Shown here: positions 24,120 to 32,832 of the stretch, one piece after another
How positions within the stretch are numbered: the first letter of the stretch is position 1
Layout: every line of letters starts with the position of its first letter
DNA from: Phycisphaerae bacterium
Lineage (GTDB): Bacteria; Planctomycetota; Phycisphaerae; Tepidisphaerales; Tepidisphaeraceae
Reading direction: 5' to 3'
DNA: 64,000 bases
NCBI GenBank assembly: GCA_025924315.1
Contig: JAICIO010000022.1
Span: forward strand, 1 to 64,000
Position numbers and translations under genes: made by a program
Notes under the pieces: generated by a model
What the model saw: the letters and a program-made list of their open reading frames with translations, nothing else
Databases searched by the model: none
Told to the model about the DNA's origin: nothing

Positions 24120-24847
24120 CAGGCCATCGCTCGCTGGGCTTGAATAAACCTCTTTACGAATTCATCGGCCGGATGATTCAGCACTTCATCCACCGTTCCC
24201 TGCTGCACAATCGATCCCTCGCGCAACAGCACAATCCAATCCCCAAAATGCACAGCCTCTGCGAGGTCGTGCGTCACCATGACCACCGTCTTTTTCAGTC
24301 GCGCAAAGATCGCCTTCAAATCGTTCTGTAGATCGAACCGGATCATCGGATCCAGCGCGCCCAGCGGCTCGTCCAGCAGCAGCACCTCGGGATCGAGCAT
24401 CAGCGCCCGCATCAGACTCACGCGCTGCCGCTGGCCACCCGAAAGCTCCGCGGGATAGCGATCGAGCAACTCACATTGCAAACGAACCAGCTCGCAGAGC
24501 TCACTCACCCGCGCGTCGATCCGATCCGGTCTCCATCCGAGATGTCGCGCCACGATCGTCGCATTCGCCCGCGCGGTGAGATGCGGAAACAGTCCGCCTT
24601 CCTGAATCACGTAGCCCATCTTTTGCCGAAGTGATTCGATGTTGACCGGCGTGATCGGCACATCGTCGAATAGAATCGTGCCGGTATCCGGACGCAGCAG
24701 TCCCGTGATCAGGCGCAGGAGCGTGCTCTTTCCTGATCCGCTTGGGCCGATGAGCACCGTCGTCTTTTCTTTTGGAATGACCAGATCGAGCGGGCGAAGG
24801 GCATCTCCGCCGTCGAAGCGTTTCGATACCCCGCGAAGCGTGAGCAT
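24119..24847 (-). CDS. Osmoprotectant-type ABC transporter ATP-binding protein
   Basis: 242 residues from ATG 24847. The earlier in-frame start is less likely because 24847 overlaps the previous stop (TGATG) and begins the domain (MLTLRGVSKRF). All ATPase motifs are present: GPSGSGKST (Walker A), the Q-loop GYVIQEGGLFPHL, the signature LSGGQRQRVSLMRAL, VLLLDEPLGALDP (Walker B and D-loop) and the VTHDLAEA switch histidine. It resembles OpuCA/OsmV but lacks the C-terminal CBS domains of OpuCA. It drives the fused permease encoded immediately downstream. Confidence 0.92.
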   Translation of the reverse strand: MLTLRGVSKRFDGGDALRPLDLVIPKEKTTVLIGPSGSGKSTLLRLITGLLRPDTGTILFDDVPITPVNIESLRQKMGYVIQEGGLFPHLTARANATIVARHLGWRPDRIDARVSELCELVRLQCELLDRYPAELSGGQRQRVSLMRALMLDPEVLLLDEPLGALDPMIRFDLQNDLKAIFARLKKTVVMVTHDLAEAVHFGDWIVLLREGSIVQQGTVDEVLNHPADEFVKRFIQAQRAMA

Positions 24848-25290
24848 CAGGTGAAGAGCAGAAGATACATGGCGAGGAAAATCAATCCCTGCACCGCGCA
24901 CGCCGCGAGTCCGGCGCGCCAGTAATTCCCGTCGGAAGCTTCTTTCGCAGCGCGAGCAGGGCGATCCGTCTGATGTTGAACGGCGGCGATAATGAGGTTT
25001 GCTTCAAAGCGTCCGATCCCGCGACGATCGGCCTCTCGCAGCAGTTGCTGACGTTTGGAGTATCGCAACACGGGTCCGTCGAGCTCCTGCGAAACGAGTT
25101 GGGCGAACGCGCCCGCCGGGCCTTCCGCCTTTGGTTGTAACGTGGCGAGCTGATTCGTTTGCTGCGCGAGCTCGCTCAATGCCTGATGCAGCGCGACCAG
25201 ATCGTTCGCATGTCGCGCCCGCAGTTTGCGCGCTCGGCGGCGATATTCGTCGCTCGACGTGCCGGCGGACAAACTTACAGGGGCCAACAT
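24847..25290 (-). CDS. Hypothetical protein with C-terminal membrane helix
   Basis: 147 residues, first gene of the transporter operon; its stop overlaps the ATPase start. The N-terminal two thirds are charged, helical and probably cytoplasmic, with possible coiled coil (YRRRARKLRARHANDLVALH and ALSELAQQTNQLATLQ). A transmembrane segment lies near the end (AACAVQGLIFLAMYLLLF). The topology suggests a tail-anchored protein. No family was recognised. The start is 25290 or a GTG three bases earlier. Translational coupling supports that it is expressed. Confidence 0.65.
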   Translation of the reverse strand: MLAPVSLSAGTSSDEYRRRARKLRARHANDLVALHQALSELAQQTNQLATLQPKAEGPAGAFAQLVSQELDGPVLRYSKRQQLLREADRRGIGRFEANLIIAAVQHQTDRPARAAKEASDGNYWRAGLAACAVQGLIFLAMYLLLFT

Positions 25291-25419
25291 CACGCTTTGC
25301 AGTCTAGCGAACGTTCCCGCTGGCGCGAGGGGAATTTCCGCGCCGCGACACCTTCTTTACCTCCGGATGTTCAACCGTAGAGACTTTGCCGAGGTTTCCG
25401 TTAGACTCCGCGGCCGACG

Positions 25420-26307
25420 ATGAAGTGGCTTCGCCGTTGTATTTTCGCGGTCGTCGTGCTGGTTTTCGCGGCATTGCTGCTGCTGGCGGGCGGTTATTTG
25501 CTCGTACGCGGCGCGCCGGATTATTACCACGCCGGGGCGCTGACCGCCGCGCAGCAAGCCCTCGCGGCGGGGTCGGCGGAGGACAAATTCCGGCAGATAT
25601 TGAACAGCGCCGATCTCGCCCATCGAGATTCGGCGCTGGCCGCCCAGGCTTCGCAAAACGGCGCGACGCAACCCACGACGTCGCCCGCAGCGATCAACGT
25701 CACATTTACCGACGACGAATTGAATTCGGTTTTCGAGAAATGGTCAGAACTGAACAACTGGAAGGCGACGTACTCCAAATACATCAATGACCCGATGGTG
25801 ATCTTTCAGCGCGACCGGATCATCCTCGCGGGCCGGGTGCAGAACAATCAGCTAAACTCGGTCGTGAGCGTGCAGCTTCAGCCGGAGATTTTGCCGGATG
25901 GCACGATGCAGCTGAAGCTCGTGCGGGCGCTGGCGGGGCGTTTGCCCGTACCGACCGCGATGTTTCAGAAATATCTCGATCGCGCGGTGAACGCGCTGAC
26001 CACCCGATTGCCGAATTGGCAGCGCGGCGCGCGCATCGCGCCCGACGGTGAAGCGAACAATGACGCGATCGCGGCGCAACTGTCGAAACTCGCGATCGCT
26101 GCGCTGCATCAGCAGCCGACGGATGGAGTCGTTTTTCTTCCGACGGCCGGCAAGGCGAATGTTCCAGTGAAGGTCGTCGGCGTGACGATGCAGGATCACA
26201 GCATCCAGTTCAGCCTCCGACCGCTCGACGGGTCAGAGCGCGAAGCGCTGCTGAAGCGGATCAAATCGCCGGCCGGAAGCGAAGCGGTGGTGGCATCTTC
26301 GAATTGA
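25420..26307 (+). CDS. Hypothetical membrane-anchored protein
   Basis: 295 residues. An N-terminal helix (about 8-28, FAVVVLVFAALLLLAGGYLL) anchors a large extracytoplasmic part. The pattern VTFTDDELNSVFEKWSEL, then DRIILAGRV and further strands, recalls lipid-transfer/DUF-type proteins that start with a 'LTEDELN' helix, but no confident assignment is possible. A Thr/Ser/Pro-rich patch occurs near residues 84-92. It has its own start region, divergent from the transporter operon. Function unknown. Confidence 0.7.
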   Translation: MKWLRRCIFAVVVLVFAALLLLAGGYLLVRGAPDYYHAGALTAAQQALAAGSAEDKFRQILNSADLAHRDSALAAQASQNGATQPTTSPAAINVTFTDDELNSVFEKWSELNNWKATYSKYINDPMVIFQRDRIILAGRVQNNQLNSVVSVQLQPEILPDGTMQLKLVRALAGRLPVPTAMFQKYLDRAVNALTTRLPNWQRGARIAPDGEANNDAIAAQLSKLAIAALHQQPTDGVVFLPTAGKANVPVKVVGVTMQDHSIQFSLRPLDGSEREALLKRIKSPAGSEAVVASSN

Positions 26308-26323
26308 CTTTTTGTGTCCGTTT

Positions 26324-26430
26324 TTGGTGGAACCGACATTCCTGTCGGTGATCGGACGCAGTATTCTGCGGCCGACATTGGGTCGATGAGTACATCGCCC
26401 CATCACGGACAAGAATGTCTGTGCCACCAT
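26324..26430 (+). repeat. Roughly 107-bp inverted-repeat element, copy 2
   Basis: Its ends are TTGGTGGAACCGACATTC and, inverted, AGAATGTCTGTGCCACCA. The interior matches the reverse complement of 13187-13293. It lies directly between a hypothetical gene and the desaturase gene, and may affect the latter's leader. Confidence 0.88.
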
Positions 26431-26471
26431 GTGCCGGACGGTGCTGAAGTTTGTCACAAGGAGTGCATGCG

Positions 26472-27443
26472 TTGGATCTGTTAACCCCCGCTCATCGTTG
26501 GGCAACCGCCGAACAATCCGCTGATCGTTCGGTCGATCACGATCACCACCCACATCGCATGCCGCCGGCGCAGCAGGTGACGATGTTTCTTTCCGTGGTC
26601 GGACCGATCGCGGGTCTGGCGACGGCCATGGTACTTCTCTGGCATCGCGGCCCCGCGAGCATCGGCTGGCCGGAGATCATCGCGATGGTTGGGCTGTACA
26701 CGCTCTGCGGGTTTGGCGTGACGATCGGATTCCACCGCCTCTTCACACATCGATCCTTCGAGACCAATCGCTTCGTGCGGATCTGGCTGGCGGTGTGCGG
26801 ATCGATGGCGGGGCAGGGTGCGCTCATCCGCTGGTGCGCGACGCATCGGCGACATCATCAACAGTCCGATCGACATGGCGATCCGCATTCACCGCACGTT
26901 CACGGCGACACGAGCTTCGATCTGCTTCGCGGAATGTGGCACGCGCACATGGGCTGGCTCTTTCATCGCGATTGCCCGGACTCCGCGCGATCGATTGCGG
27001 ATCTGATGAGCGACCCGGCGCTCATGCTCATCGATCGCCTCTACTTTCCGCTGGTGTTCTTCGGGATTCTTTTGCCGGGCGCGTTCGTTGCCGCCATCAC
27101 GCACACGTGGTATGGCTTCTTCTCCGGCATGATCTGGGGCGGGGTAATGCGCATCTGCCTGCTGCAGCACGTGACGTGGAGCATCAACAGCGTGTGCCAC
27201 GTCTGGGGCCGCCGACCGTTCAAGAGCGGCGACGAAAGCGCCAACAACTGGCTTTTCGGATTACTCGCCCTCGGGGAAGGATGGCACAACAATCATCACG
27301 CCTTTCCAACCAGTGCACGGCAGGGCCTGCGGTGGTATCAATTCGATTCGAGCTGGCTGGTCATCCGCGGGCTCGCATTCCTCGGCATCGTGAAAAACAT
27401 CCGCACCCCAAGCCCCGCGGCGCTTGAAGCGAAGAAGATCTAG
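26472..27443 (+). CDS. Acyl-CoA (stearoyl-type) fatty acid desaturase
   Basis: About 323 residues from TTG 26472, chosen because AAGGAG lies eight bases upstream; a TTG at 26451 or ATG at 26559 is possible. Four to five membrane helices are present. The three histidine boxes of membrane di-iron desaturases are clear: HRLFTH, HRRHHQQSD and GWHNNHHAFP. These bind the two irons that insert a cis double bond (delta-9 type) into a saturated acyl chain at the membrane. FDSSWLVIRGLAFLGIVKNI is the typical C-terminal helix. No electron-donor gene is adjacent. Confidence 0.92.
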   Translation: MDLLTPAHRWATAEQSADRSVDHDHHPHRMPPAQQVTMFLSVVGPIAGLATAMVLLWHRGPASIGWPEIIAMVGLYTLCGFGVTIGFHRLFTHRSFETNRFVRIWLAVCGSMAGQGALIRWCATHRRHHQQSDRHGDPHSPHVHGDTSFDLLRGMWHAHMGWLFHRDCPDSARSIADLMSDPALMLIDRLYFPLVFFGILLPGAFVAAITHTWYGFFSGMIWGGVMRICLLQHVTWSINSVCHVWGRRPFKSGDESANNWLFGLLALGEGWHNNHHAFPTSARQGLRWYQFDSSWLVIRGLAFLGIVKNIRTPSPAALEAKKI

Positions 27444-27455
27444 TTCGCTCTTTAA

Positions 27456-27520
27456 TGTGGCACAGCCGCCCTCGGCTGTGCATTTGCGGGCATAGCACAG
27501 CCGAGGGCGGCTGTGCCACA
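27456..27520. repeat. Inverted repeat, GCCCTCGGCTGTGC family, copy 2
   Basis: 26-base arms are almost perfect inverted copies (TGTGGCACAGCCGCCCTCGG...) with a 13-base loop. It is the same family as 10-78. It is positioned downstream of the desaturase and may act as its terminator. Confidence 0.9.
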
Positions 27521-27571
27521 TCACACATCACAATGGACAGCCGCTTGACGCGACCGAATTTGTCGCGATAG

Positions 27572-29263
27572 ATGCGGCCAACAATGATCGAGTGGTTGCA
27601 GAGAGTTTTGCCGCCGGGGTCGGTGGCGGGGGGATTGGCGACGCTGTCGCTCGCGGTGACATTGGGATTGTTGCTTGGCGCGGTGAGGGTGCGCGGGGCG
27701 AAGCTCGGTGTGGCGGCGGTGTTTTTCTCGTCGCTCATTCTCAGCAGCATGGGATTGCGCGTGAACGATCTCATTCTCCAGTTCCTTCGCGATTTCGCGC
27801 TGATCATTTTCGTTTACACGATTGGATTGCAGGTTGGTCCGGGGTTTTTCTCGTCGCTGCGGGCGGAAGGATTGCTGCTCAACGCATGCGCGGTGGCGAC
27901 GCTGCTGCTGGGAGCGATCTTGTCGGCTGTCGTCGTGCTTGGCGCGCATCTGCCGCACGAGTCGGCGGCGGGGATTTTCACCGCGGGCTTTGCCACGAGC
28001 CCATCACTCGCCGCCGCGCAGGGCGCGCTGCAGGACCGATTCGGTCACACGCCAACAGGCGACACACTCGCCGCAAATGTCGGGCTGGTTTACGCGATTG
28101 GTTATCCGTTTGGTCTGATTGGACCGATCCTGCTCGTGACGATTTTCAAGGCGCTCTTTCGTGTGGATCTGGCGAAAGAGCGGGCAGCGCTGAAGGCGCG
28201 CGAAGAGGTGCGTCGTCCGCCGATCGGGTTTGTGGATATCGAAGTCACGAAGCCGGAAGTCGCAGGCACAGCGCTGCGCGATCATGAGCTGATTCAGTCG
28301 AGCGGGATCGTGCTGAGCCGCTTGCTGCGAGATCAGAAGGTGACGGTGCCGACGGGGTCGACGGTGATTCACGTGGGCGACGTCTATCGCGTCGTCGGCA
28401 ACAAACCGCAGCGTGCGGCGGCGGCGCGGTTGCTCGGCCATGTCAGCTCGACAAGCCTCGACAACGTCTCGGGCGACATCCAGCGCGTGCGCCTGCTCGT
28501 GACGCATCGCGCGGCGCTGCGTAAATCGCTCCGCGAGCTGGATCTGATTCGGCGATTTGGTGTCACGATCACGCGCGTCACGCGTGCGGGTATTGAGCTG
28601 CAACCGCGGGCGGATTTGTCGTTGAAATTCGGCGACAACGTCGCGGCCGTCGGTCCCAGCGAAGGGCTGAAGAAGGTCGAGGCAGAACTCGGCAATTCGG
28701 TTGATGTGATCAATCGTCCGCAGCTGGTGCCGGTGTTTCTCGGGATCGTGCTGGGCGTGATCGTCGGCAGCATTCCGATCGCATTGCCGGGAATGCACGG
28801 TGCGATTCGCATCGGTCTGGCCGGCGGACCGATGATCGTCGCGATTCTGCTCTCGCGATTGGGCAGCCTCGGTTCGATCGTGTGGTATATGCCCGTGAGC
28901 GCGCGGAATCTCTTCCGCGATTTCGGGATGGCGGTGTTCCTCAGCTGCATTGGGCTCGAAGCGGGCGAAGGCTTCTTCGGAATGATTGCGAGCCATCACG
29001 GCGTGATGCTGCTGCTCTGGGCGGCCGTGATCACGCTTGTGCCGATGCTGATCGTCGGTGCGTTCATGCGGCTGGTGCTGAAGATCAATTTCATCACGCT
29101 GAGCGGATTCATCGCCGGCGCGATGACCAGCTCGCCGACGCTGCTCTTCGCGAATGAATTGACTGAGTCGTCCGCGCCCTCTCTCGGATATGCGGCGGTG
29201 TATCCGCTATCGATGCTCACGCCGATTTTCTGCGCGCAGGTGCTGGCAACGGCGTTGCTGTAG
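27572..29263 (+). CDS. YidE/AspT-family transporter with two RCK-C (TrkA-C) domains
   Basis: 563 residues (ATG 27572 or 27584). There are five N-terminal helices with the repeat motif FALIIFVYTIGLQVGPGFF. A cytoplasmic centre (about 200-375) carries two TrkA-C-like domains, each with a pattern such as LRDHELIQSSGIVLSRLLRD and LRELDLIRRFGVTITRVTR. A second set of helices follows, with FGMAVFLSCIGLEAGEGFF. This is the aspartate:alanine exchanger architecture; the substrate here is unknown. The stop codon TAG lies within a dispersed repeat. Confidence 0.88.
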   Translation: MRPTMIEWLQRVLPPGSVAGGLATLSLAVTLGLLLGAVRVRGAKLGVAAVFFSSLILSSMGLRVNDLILQFLRDFALIIFVYTIGLQVGPGFFSSLRAEGLLLNACAVATLLLGAILSAVVVLGAHLPHESAAGIFTAGFATSPSLAAAQGALQDRFGHTPTGDTLAANVGLVYAIGYPFGLIGPILLVTIFKALFRVDLAKERAALKAREEVRRPPIGFVDIEVTKPEVAGTALRDHELIQSSGIVLSRLLRDQKVTVPTGSTVIHVGDVYRVVGNKPQRAAAARLLGHVSSTSLDNVSGDIQRVRLLVTHRAALRKSLRELDLIRRFGVTITRVTRAGIELQPRADLSLKFGDNVAAVGPSEGLKKVEAELGNSVDVINRPQLVPVFLGIVLGVIVGSIPIALPGMHGAIRIGLAGGPMIVAILLSRLGSLGSIVWYMPVSARNLFRDFGMAVFLSCIGLEAGEGFFGMIASHHGVMLLLWAAVITLVPMLIVGAFMRLVLKINFITLSGFIAGAMTSSPTLLFANELTESSAPSLGYAAVYPLSMLTPIFCAQVLATALL

Positions 29264-29336
29264 GGTCTTCGTCTCGGCAGAGTTATTTGGCTTTCAAAAG
29301 AGATGAATAACCGGTCCGCTGAAGCGGACCCTACGA
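29260..29336. repeat. GTAGGGTCCGCTTCAGCGG-family repeat with decayed left arm
   Basis: The right arm (ATAACCGGTCCGCTGAAGCG...) is intact, but the left arm has diverged to GTAGGGTCTTCGTCTCGGCA. The left end overlaps the stop codon of the transporter gene. One arm appears to have decayed or been altered by the coding boundary. Confidence 0.8.
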
Positions 29337-29342
29337 TGGGTC

Positions 29343-29837
29343 ATGTATTATGAGTTGACGGATCACTTCGAAGTAGCCGCTTCAATAGACGAGGCATGGA
29401 AGTTCTTCTCGACCGCGGAGAATCTGCCGCTGATCACGCCGCCCTGGCTTCATTTCACGATTGCGATGTCGGGGCCGATCACGATCGAGTTGGATTCAAA
29501 CCTCGACTACACGATTCGCTGGATGGGTGTGCCGATCAAGTGGCGAACGAAGATCATCGACTGGTCTCCGCCGCGGCAGTTTATCGATTTGCAGACGCGC
29601 GGGCCGTACGCCCTGTGGCATCATTTGCATCGATTTGAGCCGGCGAAAAGTGGCGGAGTGATCTGCTGGGATCGGGTGATTTATCAGTTGCCGATGTTTG
29701 GTATTCGGCGCGTCGTGCATCCGATTGTGCGGAAACAATTGATGGAGATCTTCCGGTTTCGCCGCGAGGTGATCGGTAAGCACCTTGGCGGATTGAAGCC
29801 GCTGCAGCCGGACGTGCGAATCATGCCGCTCAACTGA
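29343..29837 (+). CDS. SRPBCC-family protein
   Basis: 164 residues resembling START/SRPBCC ligand-binding domains. It begins YYELTDHFEVAASIDEAWKF, then FFSTAENLPLITPPWLHFTI, with the C-terminal helix VRKQLMEIFRFRREVIGKHL. Relatives are often found beside NAD-dependent epimerases, but none is adjacent here. The fold holds hydrophobic ligands in a deep cavity; ligand and role are unknown. It starts seven bases after a dispersed repeat and faces a convergent gene only three bases away. Confidence 0.8.
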   Translation: MYYELTDHFEVAASIDEAWKFFSTAENLPLITPPWLHFTIAMSGPITIELDSNLDYTIRWMGVPIKWRTKIIDWSPPRQFIDLQTRGPYALWHHLHRFEPAKSGGVICWDRVIYQLPMFGIRRVVHPIVRKQLMEIFRFRREVIGKHLGGLKPLQPDVRIMPLN

Positions 29838-29840
29838 GGA

Positions 29841-31463
29841 TTACTTCCGCGGATCGATCTGCTCGGCCAGATGTCCGAAAGTGATTTCGACATCGAACGG
29901 CACAGGCAAGCTATTCAGCCGTGCGATGTCCGCGGCGGATGGAGTAGTTGACGAGTTCGTCGCTGGAGCCGTTGTTGGGAATCCCGGATAGTTCAACCGT
30001 TTCAACTCGGCTGTGGCGATCGCGCGGATTTCCGGTTTTACACTACGAAGCATGCCGAGCCAGTACCGCGGGTCGTCTGACGGGTTGAAGATGTCCAGCA
30101 ATCGGCGCGTGATCGAATCCGATCCAGCATCGTGGTTTCGCGCGATTTCAACGAAGGCGTCGTCATCCATCGCGAGGTCGAAGGCCGGGCCGTCGGGTGT
30201 TGCGACCGGCGCCGCGATCGTTGGACTGTTTCGGATATACCGTATGCCCGTCTCAAAGTACGGTCGGAGGGGCGATGAACCGCCGATCGAGCAGCCGTCG
30301 AAGGTAATGCAGTTGCTTCGACAGATTTCACTGTTGTTCAGAAAGGTCGAGTTCCGCGCAAAAACTTGATTGGTCCCGCGAAGATCGAACGCATTTCCGA
30401 GTGAGCGACCGTGCTGGCGTCCGCCGGCGCCATCAATGGTGCAGTTCTCAATCATCAGAACGGTGTCGCTGCCCTCGATTGCCTCGGAGCCGCCTGCGCC
30501 GGAGTTGTAATTGACGATGACGCAATTCTTCAGGCTGACCGATCCACCTCCGCGAAAATCGATGAACGGGTTGTCTTTACAATCGATCGTCAGGTTTTGC
30601 AATCGGACGCGTATCGCGCTGTTGAGTGTCAGCGAGAGCGTGGTCTTCGCGGGCGAGAGGCCGACGATCGCAACGTCGTGCAGCAATGGGCCGCGCACGT
30701 GGCGAAAGACGTATGCGCCTTCATCCAGCAGGACGACGCTGCCGGGCGCTGTGATGGCTGACGTGAACGTCCCCGGTTGCGGATGGATCACGGCGCCGCG
30801 CAGCCGTGGAGACGTCGTCAGGATGAAATGCGTCACGTCGAGGCCGGAGAGCGCATAGCGTTCATTCGCGAGCCGCTGCAAACGTCCCATCCAACCGATC
30901 ACGATGCACACAAGGATCATCGATGCCGCGAGAATGATCGCAACCCAGGAGCATGTCGCTGTGACGAACGCGCGCGAGGGGATGATCGACAGCGGCCAGC
31001 GAAGCGGGCTTGCAAGGTCGCGTGATGTTCCGCATTCGGGGCAACGTTCAATACTGCCGCGAAGATCGTATCCGCACGCAGTGCACATCCCTTTGCGATG
31101 TCGTCGGGAACTTCTTCGCCATGCGGCGAGGTAGGCGCCGGACGAATTGGTAATCGTGGCGAGGCCGAGCCAAATCAACGGCAACTCAAAGTCGGCATTC
31201 GTGCCGGTTTTCCAAATCGGCAGAAAAAACATCGGACCGCGCGGTGAGTTGTTCGCATCGACCAAGGCCCGATAGACGCCCTGCGACGGAACGCGGCTCG
31301 TACGCGCGGGCGCATTATGCCAATACAGCGCGCGGCCCTGTGCGAACGAAATCCGGGAACGCCCCGACGAGTTCTCCCAGTCGGCGACGAACCACACCAG
31401 ATAAGTGAGCGCGACCAGAAGACAAAACGAAATGCTGGCGGCGACGAGTATTCGGAAGCGCAT
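29841..31463 (-). CDS. Membrane protein with zinc ribbon and beta-helix region
   Basis: About 540 residues from ATG 31463. A first helix (residues 7-25) and a second weak one near 95 are followed by a zinc ribbon CTACGYDLRG...CPECG, a motif common in planctomycete proteins. Another helix (WVAIILAASMILVCIVIGWM) leads to residues about 235-430, with repeated short strands such as VRLQNLTIDCKDNPFIDF and VLMIENCTIDGAGG, as in right-handed beta-helix (pectate-lyase-like) folds. A Thr/Ser/Pro-rich C-terminus follows. It could be a surface carbohydrate-binding or lyase-like protein; the catalytic site cannot be identified. Function unknown. Confidence 0.7.
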   Translation of the reverse strand: MRFRILVAASISFCLLVALTYLVWFVADWENSSGRSRISFAQGRALYWHNAPARTSRVPSQGVYRALVDANNSPRGPMFFLPIWKTGTNADFELPLIWLGLATITNSSGAYLAAWRRSSRRHRKGMCTACGYDLRGSIERCPECGTSRDLASPLRWPLSIIPSRAFVTATCSWVAIILAASMILVCIVIGWMGRLQRLANERYALSGLDVTHFILTTSPRLRGAVIHPQPGTFTSAITAPGSVVLLDEGAYVFRHVRGPLLHDVAIVGLSPAKTTLSLTLNSAIRVRLQNLTIDCKDNPFIDFRGGGSVSLKNCVIVNYNSGAGGSEAIEGSDTVLMIENCTIDGAGGRQHGRSLGNAFDLRGTNQVFARNSTFLNNSEICRSNCITFDGCSIGGSSPLRPYFETGIRYIRNSPTIAAPVATPDGPAFDLAMDDDAFVEIARNHDAGSDSITRRLLDIFNPSDDPRYWLGMLRSVKPEIRAIATAELKRLNYPGFPTTAPATNSSTTPSAADIARLNSLPVPFDVEITFGHLAEQIDPRK

Positions 31464-31559
31464 ACGAACCCCCAGTTCGCAACATCGATGAACGAGCGCA
31501 GCAAAATACCTTAACGGATTTCCCGCGGCGTTCAAACGCCAGCCGATCGGCGCTGGGAG

Positions 31560-32432
31560 TTACGACACGCTTAGCTCATCACCCGGATTTGGTTCCGGAG
31601 ATGGATTGGATTGTTTGTTGAGAATGTGCTTGGCCAGTTCGAGGCGCGTGATGACCTGGTCCATGTCGCCGGGGCGCTTGGCGGGGCGAGTGGAGATGCA
31701 TTCCATCACGAGGTTCGAAAGGGCGGGCGGAACGCGCGGGTTCAGGTCCTGCGGGGAATCGATTCGCGTGTCGAGCAGGAAGCTGTTCTCGCCTTTTTTG
31801 TTGACGGTGTAGAGCGTCGGAATGTGCCGGCCGAGCAGGGCCCAGTAAAGCGTCGCGCCGAGATTGAAAACGTCCGTCTGCACACTGATGGGACGGCGGC
31901 TCACTTGTTCCGGGGCGATGTAATCCGGCGTGCCCTGGATGCGCTCCTTGACCGTGCCGATCTTACAACTCTGGCCGAAGTCGATGATCTTCACCAAGCC
32001 CTGATCGTTTCGCAGAATGTTGTTCGGTTTGATGTCGCAGTGGGCGTAGCCCATCGCGTGCATCGCCTTCAATCCCTGCGCGGCCTGGATGAAGGTATCG
32101 ACGATGTCGATCATTTGTGACGGCAGGCGCACGTCGAGCGGCTTGCCGTCGACCAGCTCCATCAGCAAGAACGCCTCGGCGGTCTTGAGGAGCATCGTCT
32201 TGTTGATCTTCAGCTCGTAGCTTTTGCGAAGATTGGGATGCGTGAACTGGCGGGAGATTTCGAATTCCGTCTCCATCTGTTCGATGAAGCGGATGTCCTT
32301 CTGTTCGGCGCGCACGACGTGCTTCAGGGCGAAGATTTTCCCTGAATCTGGGTCGCGCACGGCGTAGATGGTGCTCCGCGCACCCTCTCCCAAGCGCTCC
32401 AGTACATCGTAGTGGAGTAATTTCTGGGCCAT
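31560..32432 (-). CDS. Serine/threonine protein kinase (non-RD)
   Basis: 290 residues forming a complete Hanks-type kinase domain. The glycine loop is LGEGARSTIYAV, the ATP-anchoring lysine is in FALKHV, and the catalytic loop is HCDIKPNNIL. IIDFGQS gives the metal-binding DFG, and GTPDYIAPEQ closes the activation segment. The usual Arg before the catalytic Asp is Cys, which makes this a non-RD kinase; such kinases often do not need activation-loop phosphorylation. There is no transmembrane helix or sensor domain, so it is cytoplasmic. The C-terminal 40 residues are Pro/Asn-rich. Confidence 0.93.
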   Translation of the reverse strand: MAQKLLHYDVLERLGEGARSTIYAVRDPDSGKIFALKHVVRAEQKDIRFIEQMETEFEISRQFTHPNLRKSYELKINKTMLLKTAEAFLLMELVDGKPLDVRLPSQMIDIVDTFIQAAQGLKAMHAMGYAHCDIKPNNILRNDQGLVKIIDFGQSCKIGTVKERIQGTPDYIAPEQVSRRPISVQTDVFNLGATLYWALLGRHIPTLYTVNKKGENSFLLDTRIDSPQDLNPRVPPALSNLVMECISTRPAKRPGDMDQVITRLELAKHILNKQSNPSPEPNPGDELSVS

Positions 32433-32832
32433 GAAACTTGTCCCACCTCAGCAGTTGCACTCTCCACGAGCCCGACAGGTGGATTCACGGGCTTGGCTTA
32501 TCGCGACGGCGGATAAAGTTATAGATGATCTACGCGCCGCCAGACGATCGAGGACAACTGTATAAACCGAACCGAACCGTTTGCCGGCAAAGAAGGCAGG
32601 GCACCAGCGATTAAGGCTGATGCGAGGCTGACTTACGCCAAACCAGACGAAACGTCGCCGCCCTTCTGAGGCCTGACTAACTTAGGCAAAACTGGCGTTA
32701 AGATCAAGTAAATCTTCCCCAGCTTGGCCTGCACAATACAAACAACGGGTGGCGCATCACTTAATTGCAAAATGCGCCGCTTATGAAGTGTACGCGCGGT
32801 CCAGGCGGTGGTTCGACTCGGGAGGCGGGATT
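32433..32832. other. Gene-free stretch
   Basis: 400 bases between two minus-strand genes (the kinase and the amidase-like protein). No protein-like frame, tRNA or clear terminator was seen. Around 32630-32705 the related words CTGACTTACGCCA and ACTGGCGTTAAG occur in opposite orientation. It probably contains the kinase promoter. Confidence 0.35.
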
